DNA of 64,000 nt from Protonemura montana (Eukaryota > Arthropoda > Insecta > Plecoptera > Nemouridae). The position numbers were made by a program, and so were the translations under genes. The stretch spans positions 3,720,001 to 3,784,000 of the forward strand of contig OX387605.1 in assembly GCA_947568835.1 (NCBI GenBank), in the 5' to 3' direction. Positions 26,894 through 41,296 of this stretch are shown here, in pieces. Below the pieces are notes generated by a model. The model ran no database searches. It was not told the DNA's origin and saw only the letters and a program-made list of their open reading frames with translations. The first letter of the stretch is position 1; each line of letters starts with the position of its first letter.

Positions 26894-29800
26894 ATGTCGA
26901 GAATGTCAGCTTGGATGTCTGGTCCATTGGTACTTGGCCTGCTGACCTTGGCCGTGGTCCATGTCCTGCCTGCAACTGGAGGTATACTCTACCCTCGGGC
27001 GTCGGAGACCAGGGAAGTGATATCGCTGGATGGAGTCTGGAGGTTTCTGAAGACCCCTACCAAGCAGCCGGACCTGGGCTTTCTTGAGCAGTGGTACAAA
27101 AGCGACCTTGAAGGGGTAAGTCTGATTCTGAGCTGTGGCCGACGGTGGAATTATTTTGTAAGTATTTGTAGAATAAATGTAATAGGGATTAATGCTTTTA
27201 AGCCAGGGAAATTTGTTTCATACAAATCACCAAGAAACCCCCAACGTAACGATTTCTTACGGGAAGGTCTGAAAATTCTACTTGCGAATGCACCCGTGCG
27301 AGTTTAAAATTTGAAATATTTTCGAGGAATTATAATCTCACTAAATAGTTCGTATTTTGTGAAGACTAACTTTGAAATAGCACAGCTCATCAAGATATGG
27401 TAAATCTGAAGACACTGCATTGTCTGTTTGCCGTCTTTCAACCTGCACACGCTAAAATTGAGCAATATTTTGTTTCCCAAGAGCAATTAAACTCAGATTG
27501 AACTAAATCAACTTTAGACAGAAAGTATAACGTGAGCATGACGCTACGTATGACTCGTATAAAAGGCTGTTGCCAAACTTTTGGCTCCCTCTGCCTTCCT
27601 CTCAACTCTCCAAGAGAGAAAATTAGCTAAAAGAAGCAGCTAGATGCTTGCCGCTGAAAACTTAAACAAACAACAATCATCTTCATTTTGTTAAGATCGC
27701 TAACTTTTCAGCCAAGACAGCATATAAACATGTAGTACTCTCAACAAATCCTCAACAGTATTATGTGTACTTTAGTTTTAAAATTAAAGGATTTACTTTT
27801 CATTTTGACAACAAGTAATTGCAAAGAAAGAATGAGCTGAAAATGCAACACACGTGTAACGTCAAAACCACTTGCTCATACATTACTAGAGCAAATAAAT
27901 TCATTCCTTCCGACACATTCGTAAATACACCACCGCGTCTACGGGTAACACATTTCTGGAATTGGTGCATATTTCATCACAATATCTTTACATACATCCC
28001 ACACTTTTGCACATAAAAATCGACTAGATATCCATCTTCTATAGACTGGCATCGACTACGCCATGCAAGCCAACTAGATGTTCGACAGTCGAGTCACACT
28101 TCTGAAATATATCCCCATTAGGCTGATATTGTTTTGTTGGACGGACTCCACGGCATCTACGTGTGCACTTTTGCGTGCAGTGGATCGAGATGCCCGTCCC
28201 TTCCAGCTACAACGACGTCACGGCCGACGCCGGCCTGCGAGACTACGTGGGCTGGGTCTGGTATCAGCGACGCTTCTTCGCTCCGCGACGCTGGAAGACC
28301 GACGCCCAGCGAGTGTTCGTCCGCTTCGGGAGCGTGCATTATACGGCGCAAGTGGTAAGGAAAGACATGGAAGCCGGTGGAAAGATGGATAATCTGGTAA
28401 AATCCGGCGAAATTTGCATGGAATGGTACCCGATGGTGGAATTTTGCTTCAAACGCAGCGATGTTAATTTTCAATAAGTACAGCCGAACCATGGCTTAGT
28501 AGATAATTAGTTAATTTCTGTACCAGCTCATAGAGTTCACCGTGTGAATGAAGCTAAGGTCATGGTGCAATAGAGAGGAGCAAAGAAATGTGCGGCGATA
28601 TCTGGCGCTCGGTATTGGCCGTTTTGAAGCTCGTTCTTGTTGACTTGATGGTGTCGAGTTCAGGGTAGCTGCATGAAAACATTCCAAGCTTTCAGCTGAA
28701 ATGGTGGTGAAAATGGTGCAGAAAACGGTGTGGTAAGGAGTAGTGCTGGTTTGAGCTTTACAATTGTTTGGTGGAGGTGCCAGGTTTAAAGCTTCATTTC
28801 GTGGTTTATAGGATAAAGCTTAGTTCCATATGTTTCAGTCCCCTATGTGGCTTGGAAAGATAACACTTTAAAGCGACTTGATGGAGATGCCAGGCTCACA
28901 GCTTGTTTTGATGGAACTGCAAGATGTCTAGATTTGCGATTTTAAATAGTCATTTTCAATTTATAAACTGCAATATAGAACTTTGTACGAAGTAAAATCT
29001 TTCCGCAATAGATTCGTTGCATTAAGTCCCTAAACTGTAAATTTGAATATCAATTTTCTCCCAAGAACTCCCCATAAACATGGGTATCCTCCTCTAACCA
29101 AAATACTTTACTTAACAAGATAATGAGCAATCTCGGAGCTATAAAGTTTGTTTTTATTTCATTTTCTACTTCATTTATGAAAGCCTTTCATCTTCAAATA
29201 GAAATACAAAAAGTACATCTCAAAGTTTCGCTCAAAACTGAAACAAACTGTTCAAAAACTTGTACTCAAAACTTTTCCATAGACCTTCTAAAGTTGACTA
29301 ACATGTTCCGCGAAAATGTCGGAAGGAACACACCTCTATCCGCGAATGGATCGAAATATCGGATCATGTACACGTTCACAACTCGCGGAAGTTGTTACTG
29401 AGAACGTGAGATGCATAGTCCCAAAGTTGTCCCAGATCTTCCGATAAAGCGGACAGTTTCTGTCGCCTCGTTAGGTGACCTCGTGCCCGTCCCGTTGAGT
29501 GTTCTGGCCTAGTTTACGGTGATTGGCGGTGCAAACCTGCAAGACTCTACCCGCAGTAGCTGTGCAAAGTTATGCAACTTGCGGATGGATGACCACTACA
29601 CTTGGCACACGATTTAAGCTTATGGCGCTTTTATTTTAGTGTCAAATGTCGTTACCTTGTTATATTTCTAAAACATTGACCGGTGATTAATAATAATTTC
29701 TGTTTCATCAATTGTGTCAGAAAAATCGGCAATGTTTAAAATACTTTCACACGTTTTCCTGTAATTTTTTATCGTTTGCTTTCGCTAAGATAATTCGCTA

Positions 29801-32800
29801 CCCATTTGGTAAAACAATTCACTGTTCCAATGCAGCAGAAAAGACTCTTGAAACAATGTACTGTAATGTTGCTTCGTTCTACAAAATGTTCGAAATGCAA
29901 GCAAGAAATTGAATTACTGGATAAGAAACCAATTCAATCTTTTAGCTGATCAATCCCAAGTCTCTCAAGTTTTTAAACTCGGCCCATTCAAGCAGGAGCG
30001 TTCACCACCTCATTCTTAGCTGGACAAAGCCAAGCCCAAGCTTACCACGCGGTGGTCGTTGTGTTGGTAGTGGGTGAACGGCAGGAACGCGACGTCCCAC
30101 TCCGGCGGGCACCTGCCGTTCCAGGGCGAGATCACCCAGCTGCTGAAGTATGGGGCGGAGAACCTGCTCACCGTCGCAGTCAACAACACCCTTACCAGGG
30201 ACACCATACCGCAGGGGTCGGTACAGCATCCCAACGACACGCTAAGGTCAGCTTGCTAGCGGAATACTAACTTTAAAGAGCATTTTCCTAATCATTCGAT
30301 TGCTTGTAGAGCTGCGCTATTAGAATTGGACAACCACTGGTTCACGGGTAGCTTACCAAAGCTATCATAGGCTATCAATACTGATGACAGGGCATGTCAG
30401 GGTAAGATTTAGGTTCATGAAGATCATTGCCTTGCCTTCACTTTTCCATTTTTCTTTCTCATTCACTTTAAACTTACAAGCGATACAGAAATAATGTTGG
30501 GCACATCTATGAAGAAATGAGACCAACAAGGACAAGTGCACATGTCTCCAAACATAACCAAAGACCAGCCTTCCCATGTCTATTAATATTTTCATTTTTG
30601 ACACACTGTGCCGATCGCGAGCGATTCTCGTCCTAGTAAAATGACTGCAACGAATTCCGCATCATTGCACGTTTACTCAAAGCTTTATCTTAAACGGGTC
30701 AAAAGTTAAAATAATCTTTCAAAGTGTCAATAAAATATTTAAGAATACCGACCGAAATCTATGAGTTGCCATTGATGTTCAGACGTTGGTGTAACCTACT
30801 TCTTGGGATAACGTATTGACTTGTAGCCATGGATAGGGGTAAGCTTTTCCTAGCTTTATGCATTCACATACGGGGTCTGACGTCTACACGCGATAAATCG
30901 TTGTAAAGCCCTGTACCGAGGCAATATACCGATATCAGGTATGTTTCTAGTTCTTCAAAATATATCGCTTCGTATCAATAAGATTCGTATACGCAGGATC
31001 GTGCCCCAAAGTGACTTTAAAGGCTTATTTCCCCATAACTAAAAATAAACTACCTTTTCAAACTATCGCTTATAGAAATAAACGATGCGAACTGATATCA
31101 GATGAGGCGTCGTCTTTAGCATATTGATTTTTTTGTCTTTAGTGCTGGTGCTAAGAATTTTATTCCGCCATCTTTCGCCCTCTTGGCCTGCTTCCCCGCG
31201 AGACATTTAATTTTATCTCACTGGCTTCCCGCCTGGAATTCCAATGAAACCTCGTTCGAGAAGATGCAATTGTCCTTAGGTACCCGCCCGGTTACATCCT
31301 CAACGAGTACACCTTTGATTTCTTTAACTACGCCGGTATCCATCGGCCGGTCTACCTTTACACCGTCCCGCGCATCCACATCGAGGACGTCACCGTGAAT
31401 ACTGATGTCGACGGAACCACTGGTAAGTGAACTCAACGAACAACATGTGCAATTGTGACAAAACTCTTTGAAAATACACTGCAATACCAAACAGTGATTG
31501 AGGTATTCGTAGAATCTTTGTTTACCTGGATATCTAGAAATGTTTTGAGCTTTGATACCCAATTGAAATGCGTTTCAAACGCGTTTTTTGATTTGAGCCT
31601 CCACCTCTGGGCACGAGGTAGATAGGCAAGTAGTTCTGCCTGAAAGGGTCCCCTAATATCGACTAAACGCGGGTGGGCTAGAATACATTCTAAATATACC
31701 AAGATATTGTTTAATATTAATCAGGTTGCTGATTTCATCTCGGAAATCACGGTGTATTGTGTAGCGAGGCATCGCTCATAAACCATCAATCTCTATTATA
31801 GACCCGCGTTGAACCATGATAATCATCGGCTATCAAGAAAAGGTCACGGGGCCAAGTTGGGCTTTGAACAACTTGGGCTGGCAATTAAACCAGTTTGCCG
31901 GCCTGGCTTTTGGGTTTGCTAAAAATGTCTCTTAATCTTAACGACAAAATCCACATTACAAATTACTAGTGTCAAGATTTCACGGTCATGAAACAGCAAC
32001 ACGATTCAAGATAACATATCTACGTTCTATTTTGGTTTGACCAGGCGTGGTCAAATACTCGGTGTCATACTCGGTCGCCGAAAACTCGGTGGCGACGCAG
32101 GCCCGTTGCGAAGTGTCGCTGTTGCCGGCGTCGGGCCGGGAGCCCAGCGTCGCGACGTCCAGCGGGTGCGACGCCGTGATGAATGTGTCCGACGCTCAGC
32201 TGTGGTGGCCAGCCTACATGCATTCGCGGCCGGGACATCAATACATCCTGCAGGTTCGAGTGCTGGACGTTGCTCGGACAGCGGGAATAATGTCGGGTAG
32301 CGATCGAGCTGGCATAAACTTGGTTGCGTATGACATGAATAACGACTTGTGTGGGCAAAAAGCGAGGTTTTTTTGTTTTTATCAGTCTGTGAAGGTGATC
32401 TTGGAAAGTTTATTGATGCAACTCATTCATTTCTTTCCCTTCGCTTAATAAAAATAACAGTCGCTAACTGAATTTAACATTCAGTACTCTCACTAACGAG
32501 ACCGGAGTCTGCTTCTTTAATTGGCACCCTTCAAAAAATGGGCGCTTGAAAAAAATGGACGCCTCCGCGCAAGGCATCCCTTAATTTTATCAGTGACTGC
32601 GTAGACGCTATTCCAGCCAAGCGGTAAATTGCGCGTGTTAATCATCAGCGCAAAGCTTGTCGGGGAGCATGCTTTGAGGCACTGCCTGGCCGACTTGTAA
32701 TAAAGTGTGGCTCAGGTCCCTGATACCATATCTGCACACACTTTACGCGTCCACTCAGCCGCAAGATTTTATTTTATTCACGAGCCGTGGAAGACAGCGC

Positions 32801-35800
32801 GGCGTTTGCTGGCTTCAAGTTATGTCGTCTCCTGCGTAAATGGATTTCTTCAGTTTACCTCACACTAGTGACGATTTTCTTGCACATTTTTTTAGAATGC
32901 GCCACGTTCAGTTATCTTCGATGCTTTTGAATGCTTTATTTTCTTTTATTCAAATCATTTTTATTGCAGCAGTCTATTGTATGGAATTCTGTGGTGGAAA
33001 TGTGCCCCTCGCTCGACCGAAGCAGGAAATCCCATTAATGGCACAAATCGAACGCGGCAGGGTTGAGGTTGTTTGTCGCCTCTAAAGGAATGTGACGGTG
33101 TTGGGTGCAGGTGCGACTCGTGGTCGACGGCGACACCGAAGACGTCTATCGGCTGCCAGTCGGCATCCGTGTGCTACGCTGGGCTCCCGACCAAGGACTC
33201 CAAATCAACGGCAAGAACATTTACTTGCGCGGCTTTGGCAAGCACGAGGATTCAAACGTGAGTTGCCTTTACTCGGTAAACATAGCACACTTATAGAATT
33301 AAAACCGCTCGAATTTCGGTCGGATTTCATTAGAGCCCACGACTGAGGCATGAACGTTTCGACATGAATATTGAAACGCGAATAAAAATGCACGGGAGCA
33401 TTTTGTGTGTACAAAACTTAGTTCACATGTATACGCTTTTCAGCGTCTCTCGAATTTTGAAGATTTTTGACTAGTTCAGAAAGCTTTAGACACAAATAAA
33501 TTATTTACTCAAGATGTTTCTCTCGTTCTAAAGCTAGCAAGGAAAAAAAAAAAAAAACTACCTCCCGATTTCCTTTTGAATATTTCGAGAGAGAGTTTTG
33601 GCAAATAAAAGAGTGACGTCTGGGTCGCAGATTCGAGGAAAAGGACTCGACTACACGGTGCTGGTACGCGACTACGACTTGATGGGGTGGCTGGCTGCGA
33701 ACGCCTATCGGACCTCGCACTACCCTTACGCGGAAGAGGCCCTCGACTTGGCAGACAGCAGGGGCATCATGGTAATTGCCGAGAGCCCTGCTGTCAATCT
33801 TGAGTAAGCCCTTTCATTTTCAGCGTTCACATTGCGTTAGCCTCAAGTCGAACGTCTCGATCTGAAAACTTTTTGAGCCTTATTGATGGAAAAGATCTCC
33901 AATTCGGCCCATGCCGCTCTTGGTTTTTTTTTTGCATTAGATTTCTTGCAATTTAATGGTGCACCTGACATTTTCACATAGCTTTCATGCGAGTCAACAG
34001 CTACCATTGGTTCTACGATATCAGTTTGAAATGCGATGATTTGGTAACGGGTTTATTGGTAATAGTAAACTTCTGTGTTTACCTCAACTTTGTCCAGCTC
34101 ACACCGGAGAGTTAAAGCTGTGTTGTCAACAAGCCTCACGTCACCGCTGTCAAAATGGTGCTGTTAGACTAAAGCTTACAGCTTAACTTTGTTGGTCAGG
34201 GCTATAGCCATCGCAAATTGAGCTGATTTCCATATGAAAATCTATCAAACTAGGGCTAACATAGATATAGTTGGTGTTTCCACAAACTGCACAGATTATC
34301 GATGAGGTTCGCTCAGCAAATGGTGTTCCTGTGCGCAGTTTCTTCGACGCCAAACTCCTCTCTACGCATCAAAGCGTGATGCGTGAGATGTACGAACGCG
34401 ACAAGAACCGTGCGTGTGTGGTGATGTGGTCGCTGTCGAACGAGTCGATGTCGCAGAAGAAGAAAGCTGGTCCATACTACGGTAATCTCACGGCGTTCGT
34501 GCGGTCCCTGGACTCCTCCCGACCTGTCTCGTTCGTCACCAACAAGGGAGCAGCCGTCGACCAAGGGGTAACTTGGTGCAGGGGCACGGAGGTCACGACT
34601 AGTGAAATGAGGTTGAAGAGATTACACTTTTTATTGCTAGGCATTTTGCATGTAAGACTTTACAGGTCGGCCTCACTGGAGGTAGAAACAGCTGTTCAGG
34701 ATTTTTATAAACGTGCAAAAAAGGTACCGGATATCGTAGAGACTTTTTGCGATTTTTTACGCGGCATCAAACAAAGTTGTTTGATGTGCAGCATTTGATG
34801 TTCGTGGAACTTTGTTTCTTTTGGCCTAAATCTTTCTCGGCCGTTGGATTACCGGGCACGGTATGCGTGGCCCAAGGGCAAGGAGAACGACTGAAGCAAA
34901 GCACTCTATCCTCCGAGAACACACGTCCATGTTTTCAGTGTTTAATCTCGAACAGCCAAGCAGATTCTATGCAGACATTTTTCATCGATCTTTCCTCTTC
35001 TATACTCTTTCAAACACGCGACTCTCACGATAAATATGAAAAGAAAAACAGGGACGCGAGTGAAAGACACAAAAGCTTAAATGAAAATGGAGATGGAGCA
35101 GTATTTCAAAAAATAAAATAGAGCGCCTAGGGAAATCGAAGTTGCAGAGAGCCCGGGTCCATACATAAAACTGTCATCCGCTTTGATTGTGATTGATTCG
35201 GTGATCGGCGTTCTCTTAGGCTGGTTTCATGGACGTGATCGGTGTGAACCATTACTCTGCGTGGTACTCGGATGCTGGACTGCTCGACTTGATCCCCCAT
35301 CAGGTGGAGGCGGCGTTCGACGACTGGCACACACGCTTCGGAAAGCTGTTCTACATGAGCGAGTACGGAGCTGGGGCGTTAGCCGGGCTGCACGCGGTGA
35401 GCGACATTGTATTTAACCACTTTAGCGCTCGTAAAGAAGCTATGAAAATGGTTACAGCTTTATGCAGCGTGCAATTTTAACCAAGTTTCTGCTCAAAAGA
35501 ATCTTATTTGCGTTCTGTCTTAGCTAAATTTGATGGGAGTTATTATTGGTTTTTAAAATATTTTGAATACTGCGCGAAAACCACATGAAATCTGAGCTTT
35601 CTTATTTTTGTTTCGTCTTTTAAGTTGCCAGTGACAATTTGGACGGAAGACTACCAAAGAGAGTTGCTCCAAAAGCATTTTGAAAGCTTTGATCAACTGC
35701 GAGAGAAGAAGTTCTTTGTCGGGGAAATGGTTTGGAACTTTGCTGATTTCGCCACCAAACAAGGTAATACTAATTGAGTAACTCGTTAAATTCCCGCGCA

Positions 35801-35985
35801 CTTTTGCGTGTTTCATTGCAACCCGTTTTATTTCCACCAACGCAGACTTCAACCGGGTGGTCGGCAACAGGAAAGGACTTTTCACTCGGGAAAGGCAACC
35901 GAAAATGGCGGCGCACGTATTGCGAGAGCGATACAGAAGCTTGGCGGAGATCCTAGACGAGCACTGGTGGAGAAGCGATCTTTAG
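26894..35985 (+). CDS. GUSB: Beta-glucuronidase, complete, 11 exons, 642 aa
   Basis: Lysosomal/secreted glycoside hydrolase family 2 enzyme that removes terminal beta-D-glucuronic acid from glycosaminoglycans and conjugates. Exons: 26894-27115, 28181-28354, 30071-30246, 31280-31422, 32045-32253, 33111-33257, 33631-33803, 34339-34567, 35220-35396, 35625-35763, 35846-35985. All junctions keep frame with GT..AG borders, and the 642 aa compare with about 650 in vertebrates. The N-terminus has a hydrophobic signal peptide, followed by ISLDGVWRF and MPVPSSYND (sugar-binding domain), [16 protein letters not shown], then the TIM barrel with [10 protein letters not shown] and [10 protein letters not shown]. 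The acid/base Glu450 lies in WSLSNES and the nucleophile Glu539 in MSEYGAGA. Tyr503 (NHYSAWY) and an N-x-K pair (N604, K606) are kept. The residue after the acid/base is Ser where the human enzyme has Pro. The exon 8 acceptor is the least certain boundary. Confidence 0.96.
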
Positions 35986-38900
35986 GGGGGGCGCTGCACT
36001 ATCTACCCTCTAACCGTGAAATAACCATGAATACTAAACACAACATTGGGTCGACCTCAGAACACTTGGAAAAGAATCAAGCGAGCATCTCAAGAGCTCA
36101 TACCGAGTAGTTTCCAATGAAAGAAAAGAATTGTTAAGCGTCCTTAGTAAAGTTCCGAAAAGAAAGGTCGTCTGGCGGAAACCTTCGAAGAGTGCAATAT
36201 CGAAGCAAGAGTCTTGATTTTTTGTGAGCTTTTCTTTTTCGAAAACTTTCTTCTTGTATAACAACAGCTGTAAGAATCATTTTTATCTCATTTTTCCGTC
36301 TCCCCTTCTCATGCAAGTGAACCGTGGTCGCACGAAGGCACATGCACGAAGAGAATGACGTTCCGATGAACTGGCTATGCCAAAAAAGCTTGGTAAAAGG
36401 GAATGCAAATTCTGTGTACTAATATAAAAATTATAATATCAAATCGGGAAGGGTGTTATACAGCAACAACGTATTTGCATTTCGTTTCACGATTTTATCA
36501 TCACGGGGTCTGAATAACTTTTCCACTCTTCAAACTTTTTTCCGAGGCGGAAAGTGAGTCGTAATATCATTTTCTGCCTCTCCTTGATTAATTTATTTAC
36601 TTGCGTCTGAGCACAGCAGTAAAGTGCGACCGAATCACTGGCAGCCTTGCGGAACGACGGGATTTGAAGCACGCTGCTGGGCACAGGGTTTGGTCCAAAA
36701 TATTGCAAACCGAAAGACATATTATGAAAAAAAAGGTCGAGTGCCTGTGGAGCGCACAAAAAGAGCAATCCCTCAGAAACGTCACCTGAAACTTGAGATG
36801 AAAAAGCAGGACAAACTTTCTCGTGCTTGAAATTTTCAGTGGGAAGGAGATGTCCTGTTTCAGAGATGTCTCCTGTTCTCTGATAGGCATCTCTTTTTTT
36901 TACATATTTTATTTTCCCATTTCCAGGCACTTTGTACGAACAAATATTTGATATATTAATCAACGTAGTTAAGTGATCAATTATACCTAGGCAAGAGTAA
37001 ATACGATCTGTACAAAGGCACGGGTCTTGCAATGTTTTTCATTTCAACGGACAACATATCTCGAAATTTCAACAAAAAGTTGAAACTCATGGGACCTGGT
37101 GTATTCTTTGTGTCTCTTCTTAGTTTCATTCATATTTTATAAGTTTATAAAAGAAGTCTCTTCATTCCGTACATAAAAAAGGAAGAAAACTTTGCAAACA
37201 GCCACGAAGTCTGTCTGTCTGCGAGGCCGATTCATTTCCCTTCCCTCCATTTGGAAATTTTCCCGTGCCGAGCGAACACGCGCCCGCGCGTTGCATCCAC
37301 GTCCGGGAAATTCAACGACGTCGACGACGACGATGACGACGCTGGGAACTTTGCGGTGAAAACTTTGCCTGCGTCTCGGGTCGCACGCGAGTTTGAATCG
37401 AGATCGCCCCAGGAAGCGAACTTCTCGGCAAAAAGATTATCATCTCGTTCGCAGATTACTTGCTAATTATTGTAAATCCATTACGAGTTTCGCTTTTTGC
37501 TCTAGACCAATAAATTATAAATACCTCTGCATGTATATGTGTGTATTTTTCACTTGTAATACAAATGATTTTGCAGTACAAATTGAAATATACGGAGCAA
37601 AGTAACAGTTCCTTTGATTTTTGAAATCTTTTTTGTGTTTTCATTATCATATTTTATCGGCGGTGCGATTAGTAGCGAAGCCATTTTAAATTCGGTTGCC
37701 AAACCACTGTGTTTGGTGAAAATTCGACCCAAAATAACCGACTCGTTAAAGCTGCAGTTTTACCACCAAACTTTCTAAATATTAATCGGAAAGTATGCAC
37801 TGTGTTCTAATGGAAACCCCTGATCGTTATTGATAGCGGAGGGGCGTGAGATTACGAGTCCTGTTCATGACCACCAGTATAGCACCGACCGCAAGGCTTG
37901 CATTGCATTCACCGATAGGGCTTGAGCACAGATATTTGCCAGCGTAGTTTAATTTATTAGCTTTAATTCCCTACTTTCTGCCCCTGCGAGTTAAGCTCTC
38001 CTAAAGGCTGGATTTATTCAGTAACATTTAAGCAATGGCGTTCGGGGGGTATGAAATAATTCAAGATATTAACCACACGGAAGTTTGTTTCAACTTTCAA
38101 GTCAACATGTAACTAGATATCTTCAAGTTGGAAACCAGCAACTAAGTTTTTACCCCAACGTTTGGCTATTTGAAAACACATTGAGACGTGTCGGCAGTGA
38201 AAACACGGTATGGCAATCGGAGGACTCGTTCCAGTGGTCAGAACGATCCAATCAATGAACTGGTGAATGGTTGCAAGGGGTCCCGAGGCGAACCATGCCA
38301 AGACGCTGGTCTGGTTCTGTCCTTGCATCCCAGCGCAAAGCCCATTTCGGTGTCGACGTCGCAGTCAGCCAGCGACGTCGATTCGATTAATTGCCAACAG
38401 CTGCGACCGAGCCGAACGACGCGACTCGTTTTCCGATTCGACAATTGTATCACGTCACGAATCGATAAACGGTGATTAAAAATTTGCCAGTCAAGTGTCT
38501 GTTTGTGCTGAATACCTGTCATCTGTTGCGCATCAATTCGAATCAGCCACTCCGTACCAAGAGTTTAATCAGGAGCTGGATTTTCCATCGCTCTGTATCT
38601 CTTTGCCTGGTCATACCTTCATTTGCAATACTACTTTTAATTGAATGTAGACATTTTCCACATGCTATACTAAAATTATATAAACGCAATTTCATAGCTC
38701 AAGATCGCAGATGCTCCATTTTCTACCACGTTATTTGCCAAAGCAATTCCAAGAGACCGTGGAAATTGTGTAGTCGGTTTGTTGCAAACAATCCCGATGC
38801 GTGATTTCGAGACACATTATGCAAATCTTGGCGAATTGACGCAAACACGACGTTAACTTCGTCTCTTCGTCTCGGCAACGGCGCTCAAGTGGCGCGTAGG

Positions 38901-38990
38901 AAGGAAAATCATCACACGAGACGCGTTATTCAGCGGCGTCTACCCCTGGTATTACAAGCTATACCTATATAGAAACTCCCGCGGCGGTGG

Positions 38991-39007
38991 CTGCTGCTGC
39001 TGCTGCT
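38991..39007. repeat. (CTG)n trinucleotide repeat
   Basis: Short CTG run following a GGCGGTGG segment, in non-coding sequence. Confidence 0.85.
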
Positions 39008-41270
39008 CCCTCGCACTACATTTCCTTAACAATGGCCCACCACGCCATGCATGCATACTATGGAAAAATACCATTGTGCTCTAACCGTGGTGGTGAATGT
39101 AATGTATCTGAGCCTCGGCTGATCTCATATGCATTACAATGTTGGGATACAATGTCGGCGAAATGCCTACAGAGGCTTCATCGTGTCCACGGTGCCTCAT
39201 AATATGCGGTTTAATCGTACTTAACCCGCTAATCCTCGCGAGCATTGTACGGACTCCAATCGCACATATCCGACTTCAAGGGAGGGATGCCGATCTACAC
39301 TTTTAACATTGCAATGGACAGTGTGGAACCAATTCGAGTCGTGAAAAGCGCACGGGGTTTTCTAATTGCAGCATGGCATTGCAAACGAAAGAATTGCATT
39401 GTTTGGGGAAAGAATGGTAATTAATTGTTCCGGTTGAACGGTGCCGAGTTGTGAGCTCATTTCGATGCATTGTGCTAGCACTAGTTTAGATTCACAATGC
39501 GGGTCGAGCAGTTTTTGCCGTTTTCGTCACCGCGGCGCTGGCTTTTCCGGGCTGAATTGTCGACGCAAATGAACGGAACGAAACGAGCAGGCAAAAACCC
39601 GAGGCGATGTTCAACACGGATTGTAATTGAGGTTGGAGTCGGCAAACGGGCGCTGTGTGCAGATTCCTTGCTCGGCGCACGAAGGCCGGTCTTTTGTCAG
39701 GAGATTGCAGGACTCGGGGAGTCAGGACTAACTTAGCCAACTCGTCCGGGGTATTTACGTGGCGGGCAGGGAGAGGCTGGCTGACTGCCACAAATTCACG
39801 CGGGCAGCCGGGATCGGCCAGGGAAATTCCCGCTACTTAATTGCTTTCTGATTTAAACCGAGCTGGGGAATTTTCATGAATGAGATTTTTTGTGGTGACG
39901 ATTTCACCAACTCACCCTGATGCTACTTCCGGGTATCATGGCTTCACCGTGAGAAAGCAATGTCAGTGGTTTTTCCGGTGGAGTTTTATTTACAAAGACA
40001 CTGGAAAATCTTCCAGCGAGAGTGGCCACGAAATGCATTGAAAGCAAAAGTAGTGTTACTTTGATTGGGGGGTACTTGTCCCTTCCCTTACCACCAGGGT
40101 TTAGCGTCTTCGGGAGCGTCCCTAAGTCCTCTAGCCACCATGTTTTTTTTGCTGGCAAGGATGTAAAACAATGACTCTTCCTAGCAAGACAACACGCCTA
40201 ACTTTTCGTGATATAGATTCCACGGCAATAAATTACACGTTAGTGCGCCGTGGGAGAGAGGTGGGCAAGAAATGAACTCCGCCGTCTTTTCTTGAAAAGT
40301 AAGTGTGCTCGCTGGATTCTAGACGAACGAAGATAAAACGCCACTAAATTATGAGCCACTAGATTTTGAAGCAGCCTTAAAAGCAATTCTTCTTATTTTC
40401 TCCACGAAGCCTCTCGACTCCTTGGCTCGGTTTTCTTCCATTCCTCGCGACTAACGGCGTAGGGAAGCAAGCGCCGAACATTCTCCAACTCGATATTGCT
40501 CCACAAATCCCGACTCTTCTCTCTAAATCCACTTTTATCAGATGCTCCAGTTCACTTTTATTGTGCGTTTTAATACAACATTTTGCAGCGGGTTTAGGAT
40601 CTGTAAACATCCCACTCCCACGACTTTTCTCCACAGAATCGGGTGAGGGTTGAAGACGATGCTACTCGAAGAAAAACTAATAAGCCCTGTCGACAGCAAG
40701 CAAATTGAAACCTTGCCGCGAGGCAAGAATATCGGATACAATTTGACGTTTACTTTATTAACCTCAACGATAGAAACAAATGCAATGGCTAGAGTTATGC
40801 GACTTGTTGCTGTTTAATGCAACTTAGAGAAAATGGTATTACTATACACATGCACCGAACACATGCTGTGATCTCAAAGAAAGAAATGACAATCCGGGAA
40901 ATGTGATCTCACTCTACATGCATTTTCTCATATAAAACAGCTGAATATTTCCGTCGGTATGTATATAGGTAAGTACTTTCAAAACACATAAGTTTGATCG
41001 GATCTATCGCGTCCAATCTCTATCGAAATCGAACCTCCTGACGAGGCCGGACAGTGGTCACTCATTCTATCCACTCTCCCTTTCTAAACAGCCAAGCTTA
41101 ACGCATTCAATATCTAAAGCGCTTTTATCCTACTCCTGTCAATCACAGAAAAAATCCAAAAAAAAATCGTGCAATCCAAGCATGAATATGCTTTAAATAA
41201 TCAGCGTGTGCATAATAATTTCGAACGTAAATTACATCATTACTGCCAGGTTTGTTTACTGCCCTGTGTT

Positions 41271-41296
41271 GGTGCTGGTGCTGGTGCTGGTGCTGG
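41271..41296. repeat. (GGTGCT)n hexamer repeat
   Basis: Just over four uninterrupted GGTGCT units. Confidence 0.95.

Noticed and set aside
36487-37032. 181-codon minus-strand open frame downstream of GUSB
   Set aside because: The longest isolated frame in the flank, but it has no recognisable domain, no signal peptide and irregular composition. I judge it a chance frame.
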